This document shows positions 25,240-33,134 of a DNA stretch of 64,000 nt, piece after piece. The position numbers and the translations under genes are program-made. The DNA is from Enterococcus avium ATCC 14025 (GTDB lineage: Bacteria; Bacillota; Bacilli; Lactobacillales; Enterococcaceae): the NCBI RefSeq assembly GCF_000406965.1, contig NZ_KE136363.1, positions 201,424-265,423 on the forward strand. Direction: 5' to 3'. The notes beneath the pieces were generated by a model, which ran no database searches, had not been told where the DNA came from, and saw only the letters and a list, made by a program, of their open reading frames with translations. Each line of letters begins with the position of its first letter. Position 1 is the stretch's first letter.

Positions 25240-26241
25240 ATGGAATTGAAAGAGCAATTTATTAATGCTGTTGTCAGGAACATGGAGCCCGAACTTGAAG
25301 CAAAGCAACTTAGAAAACTGAAAATTGTTTTAACAATCAACCTAGAAAAATTACGACTCGAAGAAGAATGTCGAGATGTGATCATCTACGATGAAACTTC
25401 TGACATTGCCGCATACAAGCAATATTTTGTGAGTATGAAACTCCGCGGTCTTTCGCCTGGAACGATCAATCTGGCGATGCGAACGATAGATAAATTTAAT
25501 CGATGGGTACGAGTATCATTTAACGATGTGACCACGAATGATATACGTCTTTACATTGCGAATAGAGAAATGAATGATCATCTATCATCAGCAACTTTAG
25601 ATAGAGAACGCGGTGCAATCTGTCGATTCTTTAAATGGCTCTTTGAAGAAGAATACATTAGCAGGGATCCCGGACGAAGGGTTGAGAAGATCAAAGTCGA
25701 AAAACGACTAAAAAAAGCCTTTACGCCAGTCGAAGTAGAACTGATGCGAAATGCTTGTCGGAAGCCGAAAGAGAAAGCAACATTCGAACTCTTGTTATCG
25801 ACAGGCTGCCGAGTTACAGAGCTGACTATGTTGACGATGGAAAACTATGATCAGCAACGGGGAACCATCACTGTGATCGGAAAAGGCAACAAGGAACGGG
25901 TTGTTTTCGTCAATGCGCGTGCCAAAGTGGCTATTGATAATTATCTTGTGATAAAGCCGCATTCAGAAGGACCTATCCTGTGTGGATTACACGGAGTGGG
26001 AACAGCTATGACTAGCAACGGTATTCAGAAGATGGTCAAAGAAATTGGAAAACGTGCTGGCGTGACGCATGTTCATCCACATAAGTTTCGGAGAACTGCC
26101 GCAACCTTAGCACTGAAAAGAGGAATGAGCCTGAACGATGTGCGGCGATTTCTCGGACACACAGATGTGGACACAACGCTTCAATACATCGACACGTCGG
26201 GATCAGACTTGAAACTAGAACACGAAAAATATGTAGCGTAA
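25240..26241 (+). CDS. Second tyrosine recombinase (XerC/D-like) in the replication module
   Basis: 333 residues. The N-terminal SAM-like core domain is IAAYKQYFVSMKLRGLSPGTINLAMRTIDKFNRWV. The catalytic residues are present: Arg in STGCRVTELT, Lys in IGKGNKERVVFV, His/Arg in HPHKFRRTAAT, His in LGHTDVDTT and Tyr in LQYIDTS. It has no arm-binding domain and is far from att, so it is not the integrase. ATG 25240 has AAAGGGTGG upstream. Confidence 0.85.
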   Translation: MELKEQFINAVVRNMEPELEAKQLRKLKIVLTINLEKLRLEEECRDVIIYDETSDIAAYKQYFVSMKLRGLSPGTINLAMRTIDKFNRWVRVSFNDVTTNDIRLYIANREMNDHLSSATLDRERGAICRFFKWLFEEEYISRDPGRRVEKIKVEKRLKKAFTPVEVELMRNACRKPKEKATFELLLSTGCRVTELTMLTMENYDQQRGTITVIGKGNKERVVFVNARAKVAIDNYLVIKPHSEGPILCGLHGVGTAMTSNGIQKMVKEIGKRAGVTHVHPHKFRRTAATLALKRGMSLNDVRRFLGHTDVDTTLQYIDTSGSDLKLEHEKYVA

Positions 26242-26256
26242 AAGGAGAACAGTATT

Positions 26257-26568
26257 TTGAATGAACTGATTGAAAAAATTGAGCAATGGGCTAAAGACAA
26301 AGAATTAGACACTGCTGATTCTAGCAAGCAAATGTTGAAAGTGATGGAAGAACTTGGCGAGGTTGCTGCGGCGATCGTTCGTAGTGACCGCGCTTCTTTG
26401 CGTGACGGAATTGGCGATACAGTCGTGACATTGATCATCTTAGCAATGCAGAATGACATGAACCTATATGAGTGCGTAAATTGTGCATATGACGAAATAA
26501 AGAATCGGACAGGAGAAATGATCAACGGCTCCTTCGTGAAGTCGACTGATTTAGAAAAGCTCCGCTAA
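26257..26568 (+). CDS. MazG-like nucleotide pyrophosphohydrolase
   Basis: 103 residues. LKVMEELGEVAAAIVR has the EExxE metal site and RDGIGDTVVTLIIL the second acidic site (GD). Phage MazG-like enzymes hydrolyse non-canonical or excess NTPs and can lower alarmone levels. TTG start at 26257 with AAAGGAGA. Confidence 0.78.
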   Translation: MNELIEKIEQWAKDKELDTADSSKQMLKVMEELGEVAAAIVRSDRASLRDGIGDTVVTLIILAMQNDMNLYECVNCAYDEIKNRTGEMINGSFVKSTDLEKLR

Positions 26569-26602
26569 CTGGGGCTATTACAGAGAAAAGGGAGGGAAGG
26601 CT

Positions 26603-27523
26603 TTGCTTCAAATATTAGAACTTTTTGGAGGGATAGGAAGCCCTCGAATCGCTCTTAGAAATATGGGAGTACCAACTAAATCAATTGATTATGTTGAAAT
26701 CGATCAAAAGGCAGTCGATAGTTACAATGCTATTTTTGCAAATGATCTTGAGAATAGAGTTCAATCAGTAGTTAATTGGAATTTAAAGCCTGATATCCTC
26801 ATACATGGCAGTCCGTGTCAAGATATTTCTATTGCAGGGCATCAAAAAGGAGCTGACGAAGGGTCTGAAACCAGATCAAGTCTAATGTGGGAAACCCTAC
26901 GAATCATTCGAGACATGGGGATGTGGCGTCCACGAGTAGTGATCTGGGAAAACGTTAAGGCAGTAACTGAAAAGCGCATGAGAAAAAATTTCAACCGATA
27001 CCTGGATGAAATGGAAAAGCTGGGATATTCCAACTCCTTTGAATTACTGGATGCAAGAGATTTCGGAATACCTCAAGCAAGGCAAAGAGTTTTCACAATT
27101 TCGATGTTAGATCAGCCAATATTCAATTTTAGTATTTTAAATCGGACACCAATGCGAGATATACGAGAGTTCCTTGTAGAGAATGATGAAGTGAGTTGTG
27201 TTTACGATGTCACACAACCTAGTGTCTTATCAGTGATAGGGAAGACTGGAATAAAACGAGCAACGGTGATCAAAGATTTTGCATACACTATTACTACGCG
27301 ACAAGATCGAACACCAGCACAAATAATTGATTGCGGGGCTGGGCGCTTCCGTTATCTAACTGAATTAGAGTGCTGGAGGCTTCAAGGTTATTCAGACGCT
27401 GACTATTTTGCGGCAGCATCAACAGTCGAAAGAAATGGGCGTTTTAGAATGCCAATGTACAAACAAGCTGGTAATAGCATACCGGTAAATATTTTTGAAA
27501 GTATTTTTGAAATACTACTTTAA
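26603..27523 (+). CDS. DNA (cytosine-5) methyltransferase
   Basis: 306 residues. Motif I ILELFGGIGSPRIAL, motif IV GSPCQDISIAG with the catalytic Cys, motif VI IWENVKAV, motif VIII QARQRVFTIS and motif X GNSIPVNIFESI are all present, so it should be active. No restriction enzyme is next to it; an orphan phage methylase that shields phage DNA is the likely role. TTG start at 26603 after GGGAGGGAAGG. Confidence 0.92.
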   Translation: MLQILELFGGIGSPRIALRNMGVPTKSIDYVEIDQKAVDSYNAIFANDLENRVQSVVNWNLKPDILIHGSPCQDISIAGHQKGADEGSETRSSLMWETLRIIRDMGMWRPRVVIWENVKAVTEKRMRKNFNRYLDEMEKLGYSNSFELLDARDFGIPQARQRVFTISMLDQPIFNFSILNRTPMRDIREFLVENDEVSCVYDVTQPSVLSVIGKTGIKRATVIKDFAYTITTRQDRTPAQIIDCGAGRFRYLTELECWRLQGYSDADYFAAASTVERNGRFRMPMYKQAGNSIPVNIFESIFEILL

Positions 27524-27548
27524 CGGAGGATATCAAGGAGGTAGGATT

Positions 27549-28088
27549 TTGAAAAAATATCCTAGATTAGACAAATACTACGATGAATTAATCAAAATGG
27601 AAGATGAAGAACCAGAACGATTCTATGATCAGCGTTCGTATTCTTTGATGTGCACGTTGGAATGTATTTCTAACTACGAGTTTATTAAGGACTTTTGTTT
27701 AAAGAATAATTTCAAAAGCGTGTTTGATATTGGTTGCTGTTTCGGTTATCAATCAGAGGTTTTTTATGAATCGGGTATTCAATATCGAGGATTGGACGAC
27801 ACCATATCTAAATACCTTTGGAATAGCGAACTATATGAGTATCAAGTAGGACGTTTTCCTTGTGACGTTAAATCGAGAAAAGGCGAGTTAGGCATTTCCG
27901 TTTTATGTTTAGGTTGGAATTGCTATTTGTATGAAGGTGCAAAAACTTTGGATGAACAATTTGAATCCTTGGTTAATCAATTTGAGTATTCGTTGATTTA
28001 TATGCAGCAGAATTTGGTCCCTTTGATCTCAAGACATTTCTCAAAAGTCGAACACTTGGAAGACAATTTTTATTTTTTTAAAAGGTAA
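27549..28088 (+). CDS. Methyltransferase-fold-like hypothetical protein
   Basis: 179 residues from TTG 27549, which has CAAGGAGGTAGGA upstream; the open frame extends to 27495 inside the methylase gene. SVFDIGCCFGYQSEVFYESGIQYRGLDD looks like a SAM-binding motif I and II, but the first glycine motif is GCCFG. No catalytic motif is recognisable. Confidence 0.6.
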   Translation: MKKYPRLDKYYDELIKMEDEEPERFYDQRSYSLMCTLECISNYEFIKDFCLKNNFKSVFDIGCCFGYQSEVFYESGIQYRGLDDTISKYLWNSELYEYQVGRFPCDVKSRKGELGISVLCLGWNCYLYEGAKTLDEQFESLVNQFEYSLIYMQQNLVPLISRHFSKVEHLEDNFYFFKR

Positions 28089-28123
28089 GCTAACCACACC
28101 AATCAAAGAGAAAAGGAGAAATT

Positions 28124-29305
28124 ATGCTATTAAAAGGGAAACACAATATTGCAAAAGTTTTTACAGATGAAGTGGAAGAAACCGCTGTTGATCAAATAGT
28201 TGAGATGCTTAATCAGGAATTTGTAAAAAAAGAACAGATTAGAATAATGCCAGATGTTCATGCAGGCAAAGGATCAACAATCGGTACGACTATGACAATA
28301 AGTAATGGAAAAGTAGTTCCCAATCTAGTTGGAGTCGATATAGGTTGTGGGATCAGTGTTTATTATCTTGGTGACTTAAGTGGGACTGATTGGTCGAAAC
28401 TGGATCTAGTCATTTCTGAAAATGTGCCTTCTGGAAAGAATGTAAGGAACAAAATGATTTCTGAGAAGTTTCAATTCCGCGAGATGTCCTTTGAATTGTT
28501 TAATGAAAATAGAATTCAGTTATCTAAAGGTACGCTGGGTGGTGGTAATCATTTTATTGAGATTTCAAAGACTGGGAACGACTATTACTTACTGATTCAT
28601 TCAGGTTCAAGAAATCTAGGTGTCCAAGTAGCAAAACACCATCAAGATGCAGCAATCAAGTATCACAAGCACAATGTATTTGATAAACAAGGGCTTATAT
28701 CCAGGTTAAAGTCAGAGGGTAGAGAAAAAGAAATACAGACAGAACTAAGTAAGATTAAACCTATTGCATTTAATAAAGAGTTAGCCTATCTAGAGGGTGA
28801 CCTTTTATCAGCGTATTTGAACGATATGGAACTTGCACAATGCTTTGCTGTAGAAAACCGCTCATTAATGGCTGAAACAATAATTAACGAGATGGGTTGG
28901 AAAGTTATCAGTTCATTTGATTCAATTCATAATTATATTGATTTGGATGACCATATTTTACGTAAAGGAGCTACTGACGCATCGAATGGCAAACACTTAG
29001 TAATTCCTTTGAATATGAGAGATGGAGCGATTATCGCGACAGGCAAAGGTAATGAAGACTGGAATTGTTCAGCCCCTCATGGTGCAGGACGTGTGATGTC
29101 ACGAACCAAGGCAAAAGAAAATGTTTCGCTTGCGGAATTCAAGAATACTATGCAAGGAATTTATTCGACGTCAGTGGTCGAGTCGACACTAGATGAGTCA
29201 CCATTTGCTTATAAAAAATCAGATTTGATCATCGATAATATTCATGACACTGTGGAAATCAAAAAAATTATAAAGCCAGTTTATAATTTTAAAGCTAAAG
29301 ATTAA
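28124..29305 (+). CDS. rtcB: RtcB-family RNA ligase
   Basis: 393 residues, typical of bacterial RtcB. MPDVHAGKGSTIGTT (42-56), VPNLVGVDIGCG with the metal Cys (about 65-76), GTLGGGNHFIEI (about 137), IHSGSRNLG (about 158) and SAPHGAGR (about 316), whose His carries the GMP intermediate, are all intact. RtcB joins 2',3'-cyclic phosphate and 5'-OH RNA ends with GTP and manganese, repairing cleaved tRNA or rRNA. In a phage it may restore tRNAs cut by host anticodon nucleases. No archease gene is nearby. AAAAGGAG precedes ATG. Confidence 0.93.
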   Translation: MLLKGKHNIAKVFTDEVEETAVDQIVEMLNQEFVKKEQIRIMPDVHAGKGSTIGTTMTISNGKVVPNLVGVDIGCGISVYYLGDLSGTDWSKLDLVISENVPSGKNVRNKMISEKFQFREMSFELFNENRIQLSKGTLGGGNHFIEISKTGNDYYLLIHSGSRNLGVQVAKHHQDAAIKYHKHNVFDKQGLISRLKSEGREKEIQTELSKIKPIAFNKELAYLEGDLLSAYLNDMELAQCFAVENRSLMAETIINEMGWKVISSFDSIHNYIDLDDHILRKGATDASNGKHLVIPLNMRDGAIIATGKGNEDWNCSAPHGAGRVMSRTKAKENVSLAEFKNTMQGIYSTSVVESTLDESPFAYKKSDLIIDNIHDTVEIKKIIKPVYNFKAKD

Positions 29306-29334
29306 TTAGACTAACTCAGCCTATCAAGTAAGAA

Positions 29335-29371
29335 TCTATGTGATCATTAATCGATTTTTTGATCACATAGA
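29335..29371. repeat. 12-bp perfect inverted repeat after rtcB
   Basis: TCTATGTGATCA (29335-29346) and TGATCACATAGA (29360-29371) around a 13-base loop, between rtcB and the next ribosome site. No T run follows, so a protein-binding site, RNA stabiliser or attenuator-like hairpin is more likely than an intrinsic terminator. Confidence 0.5.
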
Positions 29372-29386
29372 ATTTAGGAGGTATTT

Positions 29387-29917
29387 ATGAATAAACAAGA
29401 TAAGAAAAAATTGACGAAACATATAGAACTCAATCAACACATGACAGAAATTAGTATGTTTGGCAGAACAGCAGTAGTAGACGTTGTTCCATCAGATCGA
29501 CTTATAGACTTAATTGATGAGTTAGCGAGTCCAGTCAAAGTGCCGAAATTCGTTGGAGAATTACTTGACTATTATCGTAATTCTACTGACGTCGACTTAT
29601 TGGCGCTGCTCATCTGCTTCAAAGATTGGTACTTTAGAAAAGACAAACTCAGCGAGAATGAAGAGGCGATTGATTGGCTTGTTAGACATCCAGAAAAATT
29701 TATGAAGGCATGGCTAGACGGCTACGAGGTCGAGGAAGAACCGAAGTGGGTGGTTAAGATAGAAGACAATGGGTCAGCGTACTTTGTTGACTTTTTCGAT
29801 GAATTACAGCCTCATCTCGTCTACGGTTTAAGCGGCGAAGTAATGAGATTTGATAGCGAAGATAAAGCGAATGCGATTGTTACATTGATTGAATGTGGCA
29901 CAGTTGAGAAAGTGTAG
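29387..29917 (+). CDS. DUF1642-like phage protein
   Basis: 176 residues. The segment FVGELLDYYRNSTDVDLLALLICF, then WLVRHPEKFMKAWLDGYEVEEEPKWVVKI, matches the pattern of DUF1642 proteins of Gram-positive siphophages. Function unknown. AGGAGG precedes ATG 29387. Confidence 0.65.
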   Translation: MNKQDKKKLTKHIELNQHMTEISMFGRTAVVDVVPSDRLIDLIDELASPVKVPKFVGELLDYYRNSTDVDLLALLICFKDWYFRKDKLSENEEAIDWLVRHPEKFMKAWLDGYEVEEEPKWVVKIEDNGSAYFVDFFDELQPHLVYGLSGEVMRFDSEDKANAIVTLIECGTVEKV

Positions 29918-29925
29918 GTGTGAGA

Positions 29926-30252
29926 ATGGAGAGAGCAGTTTTACTATCAGACATTGAGTTTTTAGACGGAGTTCATGAGAGTGACTGGGAGCGAATTGAG
30001 GAAGAATCATTTTTAGTCAATGTGTCAAAGCCTCTCAACGAAAACCAGCAGGTCGTGTTGGAGTGGTTGAAAGATGATTTTAAGGAAAGTGGGAATCCAG
30101 TTGATTCGCTTGAATCACTAGCAAGTGAAGTTTTGCATGTTGAGACTTTTCAAACATGCATTTCATCTACTTATGATGAACTCAGCATTAGTGAACAGTT
30201 CCAAGTCCTGCAAGCCTTCGCGGAATGGGGAAAGGAAAAGGTGATGAAATGA
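29926..30252 (+). CDS. Hypothetical early protein
   Basis: 108 residues, acidic and helical. ATG 29926 is well spaced from TAGGTG; the GTG at 29920 is inside that site. The stop overlaps the next start (ATGAAATGA). Not recognised. Confidence 0.58.
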   Translation: MERAVLLSDIEFLDGVHESDWERIEEESFLVNVSKPLNENQQVVLEWLKDDFKESGNPVDSLESLASEVLHVETFQTCISSTYDELSISEQFQVLQAFAEWGKEKVMK

Positions 30253-30512
30253 ACATTAGAGTAGAACTGTTAGCTAGGATTGAAAAAAGCGTCAAGGATG
30301 AGTTTGCTTTTGGGAATGAGAGCATACCGCAAAGCCACTGGTATAACATCGAAAAAAGATATGAATCTACTGGGGAATTGGGAACATTAATCCAAATAAC
30401 TCAATTCACCGATAATAGGCGCGCGCAAGCGGTTGTTCTAATGGACTCAGGCGAGTTTGTTGAGGTGGACGGCCTAGATACTATTAGAGCGCTTGAAGAG
30501 GTGGCGGAATGA
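30249..30512 (+). CDS. Hypothetical early protein
   Basis: 87 residues (MNIRVELLARIEKSVKDEFA). AAAAGGTG precedes ATG 30249. Not recognised. Confidence 0.58.
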   Translation: MNIRVELLARIEKSVKDEFAFGNESIPQSHWYNIEKRYESTGELGTLIQITQFTDNRRAQAVVLMDSGEFVEVDGLDTIRALEEVAE

Positions 30513-30610
30513 TGAGCATAGAGAAATTTACTGCATTCTGTTTTATAGGATTTTTATTGTGGCTATTAGTCATGGGAGTCATTGACTACAACAAATACTA
30601 CAGAAAATAA
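30509..30610 (+). CDS. Single-pass small membrane protein
   Basis: 33 residues with one hydrophobic helix (FTAFCFIGFLLWLLVMGVI) and a basic end (YNKYYRK). Overlaps the upstream stop. GAGGTGG lies upstream. Confidence 0.5.
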   Translation: MMSIEKFTAFCFIGFLLWLLVMGVIDYNKYYRK

Positions 30611-30647
30611 AGATCCGGTAACCGAAGCATTAGAGGAGGTTTTATGA

Positions 30648-31004
30648 ATGAAAGTAACCAAGTATGGCGTAGCAACAATATTTGATGACAGAGAAGTAGG
30701 TAAACAGTGGTATCCAACTAAAGAAAAAGCCTATAAACGATTGGAGTATGGCTCTTCGCGTAAGTATATAGGCACTAGAGAAGTGGATTTATATTGCGAA
30801 GCTTGTGATAAAGATTTAAAGCTAGGAGACAACTACATCAAGCTAGATGAAGATACCAGATACTGTGAAGATTGCTATGAAGAGAATTCGATTACGTATT
30901 ATACAGTCGGCGGAGAGCCTGTCGGTGATGAAAATGATATTGAGGCCTATGACGATTTTGATTTAGAAGTAGAACAGGAGGCAGACAATGATACCGAAGT
31001 TTAA
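30648..31004 (+). CDS. Zinc-ribbon phage protein
   Basis: 118 residues with two CxxC pairs (LYCEACDKDL and RYCEDCYEEN) forming a likely zinc knuckle, and a very acidic C-terminus. AGAGGAGG upstream. Function unknown. Confidence 0.6.
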   Translation: MKVTKYGVATIFDDREVGKQWYPTKEKAYKRLEYGSSRKYIGTREVDLYCEACDKDLKLGDNYIKLDEDTRYCEDCYEENSITYYTVGGEPVGDENDIEAYDDFDLEVEQEADNDTEV

Positions 31005-31371
31005 GGCCTGGGATAAATACCACGAGATGATGGTTAGTATCATATCCTTTGATTTTGAAAATAAGGTAGCATACGTCGAGCAGGAAAACGGTGATCGCTA
31101 TGACATTCATTTCGATAACCTAATATTCCTTCAATCAACAGGCCTGAAAGACAAGAACGGCGTTGAGATTTACGAAGGGGATATAGTCCTTTTTACAATA
31201 GAAGATGGGTTCGACTATGTATATGGTAAGCCGGGAAGAATTAATTTATCCCTACAATGGGGCGCAGGAGTAAGAGCAAGTTCGAGAGGGAATTATCCAT
31301 TAAGAAAATGTAGGGAAGTGAGAATCATCGGCAACATTTACGAAAATCCAGAACTATTAGAGGTGAAGTAA
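30988..31371 (+). CDS. YopX-family phage protein, copy 1
   Basis: 127 residues. IPKFKAWDKYHEMM, LQSTGLKDKNGVEIYEGDIV and IIGNIYENPELLE are the YopX hallmarks. Function unknown; common in early regions of Firmicute phages. Confidence 0.82.
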   Translation: MIPKFKAWDKYHEMMVSIISFDFENKVAYVEQENGDRYDIHFDNLIFLQSTGLKDKNGVEIYEGDIVLFTIEDGFDYVYGKPGRINLSLQWGAGVRASSRGNYPLRKCREVRIIGNIYENPELLEVK

Positions 31372-31835
31372 TGATACCGAAATTTAGAGAGTGGGACCAA
31401 GAGAGACAAAGGATATACGGAAAAGGAATGTCCTATAGTGTCAGAGAAGAATTTGATGACAGTGTAAATTTTAGGTTTGATCACGAGGAAGATTTGTATT
31501 ATACAACAAGGCTTAGTGAAACGGACCGGAATGGAACGCCATATAGAAATCTGATGATGTCGACAGGGTTGAATGACAAGAATGGTACTGAGATTTACGA
31601 AGGTGATATCGTACACGTATTAGATTCAGAGCAGATCAATCAAAGAGATGAAAACGGCGCATTTATTGATGCCTTCTTTGAAGAAATAGATGAAATTGAT
31701 TCTGTTGTATTTGCTGATGGAAGTTTCAAGTTGAAGAGAACCGGTTTTGATGTATGTATCTGTAGATCAGTTGATGTTTTCAAGATTATCGGTAACATCT
31801 ACGAGAATCCAGAGTTGTTGGAGGCGATAGAATGA
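31371..31835 (+). CDS. YopX-family phage protein, copy 2
   Basis: 154 residues, a diverged paralogue directly after copy 1 (start and stop share one base). MSTGLNDKNGTEIYEGDIV and IIGNIYENPELLE are conserved; the middle segment is longer and acidic. Confidence 0.82.
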   Translation: MIPKFREWDQERQRIYGKGMSYSVREEFDDSVNFRFDHEEDLYYTTRLSETDRNGTPYRNLMMSTGLNDKNGTEIYEGDIVHVLDSEQINQRDENGAFIDAFFEEIDEIDSVVFADGSFKLKRTGFDVCICRSVDVFKIIGNIYENPELLEAIE

Positions 31836-32005
31836 AACTAAAAGAACTAATTGAGCATCATACGCTAAAAGTTGTTTTATGCGGCCACTGCGAATGTGGA
31901 GAACGCAAGTATGATTTGATCACAGATCAGAATCTAGCTTATCCGCCAATTCATGAATCGACTATTCTAGAAGTTAAGCCAGAGTTGTTGGAGGTGGAAG
32001 GATGA
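31832..32005 (+). CDS. Small Cys-containing protein with YopX-like C-terminal end
   Basis: 57 residues with CGHCECG, a small metal-binding-like cluster. It ends KPELLEVEG, repeating the end of both YopX proteins. Overlaps both neighbours by four bases. Confidence 0.6.
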   Translation: MKLKELIEHHTLKVVLCGHCECGERKYDLITDQNLAYPPIHESTILEVKPELLEVEG

Positions 32006-32244
32006 TCATCCAAAGTAGTAAGAAACTGTCGAAATGTACCAAAGAAGAATTAGTTCTTTTACTCAGAGGTGAAGTAGAAAATCGATCGAAATTGATAAAG
32101 CTACTAGAAAAGGAATGGGACCAACATAATGAGGAAATCGAAGATCAAAGATTTCCCAATTATCAAAGTCCTGAAAAGGTATCTTTTTTGGCCGGAATGG
32201 AAACAGCGATTAATTCAGTCAAAAGATTTTATGAAATTAAGTAG
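32002..32244 (+). CDS. Small hypothetical early protein
   Basis: 80 residues, charged and helical, ATGA-coupled to the previous gene. Not recognised. Confidence 0.58.
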   Translation: MIIQSSKKLSKCTKEELVLLLRGEVENRSKLIKLLEKEWDQHNEEIEDQRFPNYQSPEKVSFLAGMETAINSVKRFYEIK

Positions 32245-32281
32245 ATCCGGCAACGTCGCCAATTAAGGAGGTTCGTTTTAT

Positions 32282-32602
32282 ATGCAGCAATGGGAGAAGA
32301 AAATCAAGAAAAAATACGCTCTGAAAAATCGACAAGAAACTATGGAGCGATTGAAAGAGCTACTCTCTGAAGGGTACAAGTATGTTGTACGTGAGCCAGA
32401 ATCAGAATGGTTACTTTGCTTTAGTCTTGAACCGAAAAAATATGGTGACGGCGAGTTTTGGGGGTACGTTAATGAAAAAGACCCTGGTGCCCAAATGGCA
32501 AAGCAAATTAAAAATACTGATATTACTGAAATTAAGTGGACCAATAAAGTAGCAACATCTATCGAAGCCTTTTTAGATGATGAAATTATACTTACAGGAT
32601 AA
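32282..32602 (+). CDS. Hypothetical early protein
   Basis: 106 residues with a very basic N-terminus (EKKIKKKYALKNRQ). AAGGAGG upstream. Not recognised. Confidence 0.6.
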   Translation: MQQWEKKIKKKYALKNRQETMERLKELLSEGYKYVVREPESEWLLCFSLEPKKYGDGEFWGYVNEKDPGAQMAKQIKNTDITEIKWTNKVATSIEAFLDDEIILTG

Positions 32603-32608
32603 AAAAGA

Positions 32609-32677
32609 CACCGAGCCTTCGCTCAATGCCATGTGTTTTCTAGTCAATGACATTATAGCATAGGGGAAGGCTTGGTG
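32609..32677. repeat. Inverted repeat flanking the arpU leader
   Basis: CACCGAGCCTTC (32609-32620) pairs with GAAGGCTTGGTG (32666-32677), one G-T pair, enclosing 45 bases just before the arpU start. The enclosed stretch is AT-rich (CATTATAGCATAGG). The second arm includes the arpU ribosome site region, so folding could limit translation. Confidence 0.4.
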
Positions 32678-32682
32678 ACAAA

Positions 32683-33105
32683 ATGATGGTACTGTTTCCA
32701 GAGATCAATAAAGATAAAACCAAAAAGCAAGTGAGAGATTTGTTGTCTTGCTATCGTACGATGGTAAGAATAGCTGGTGAAGAATATACACCAAAAGTCA
32801 CCGCTACCTATAGTTTTGAATTAAAGAGTTTCACCGGCACAGTAAGTCGGGCTACTGAAAATGCGGTTGTACGTAAAGTAACAGCAGAGCAAACAATTGA
32901 GAAAATCTGTAAGGCTATGAATAAGTTGAATGCATATGATCGGCAGCTGATCCATGATAAGTATTTTGATAATCGCGAGTTAACGGATACGGCGATTTAT
33001 CTTACCTATAACATGAGTTCTAGTTCGTTTTATCGAGAACTAGACAAGGCTATGATTAAATTTGCAGAAGCATATGAAAATGGGAGTCTTTTGATAGAAA
33101 AGTGA
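32683..33105 (+). CDS. arpU: ArpU-family late transcription regulator
   Basis: 140 residues. KTKKQVRDLLSCYRTMVRIAG at the N-terminus and the C-terminal sigma-like HTH LNAYDRQLIHDKYFDNRELTDTAIYLTYNMSSSSFYRELDKA are typical of ArpU proteins, which sit at the end of the early region and are thought to switch on late genes. It ends just before the late noncoding leader. Confidence 0.88.
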   Translation: MMVLFPEINKDKTKKQVRDLLSCYRTMVRIAGEEYTPKVTATYSFELKSFTGTVSRATENAVVRKVTAEQTIEKICKAMNKLNAYDRQLIHDKYFDNRELTDTAIYLTYNMSSSSFYRELDKAMIKFAEAYENGSLLIEK

Positions 33106-33125
33106 TAGAAAGTCGGGAGTATTAT
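33092..33125 (+). promoter_or_regulatory. Candidate late promoter with direct repeats
   Basis: TGATAGAAA occurs twice, at 33092-33100 and 33103-33111, 11 bp apart (one helical turn), inside the last codons of arpU and just after. TATTAT at 33120-33125 is a plausible -10 with no -35. An activator-dependent promoter read by ArpU is inferred. Confidence 0.5.
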
Positions 33126-33134
33126 GACATTCAT

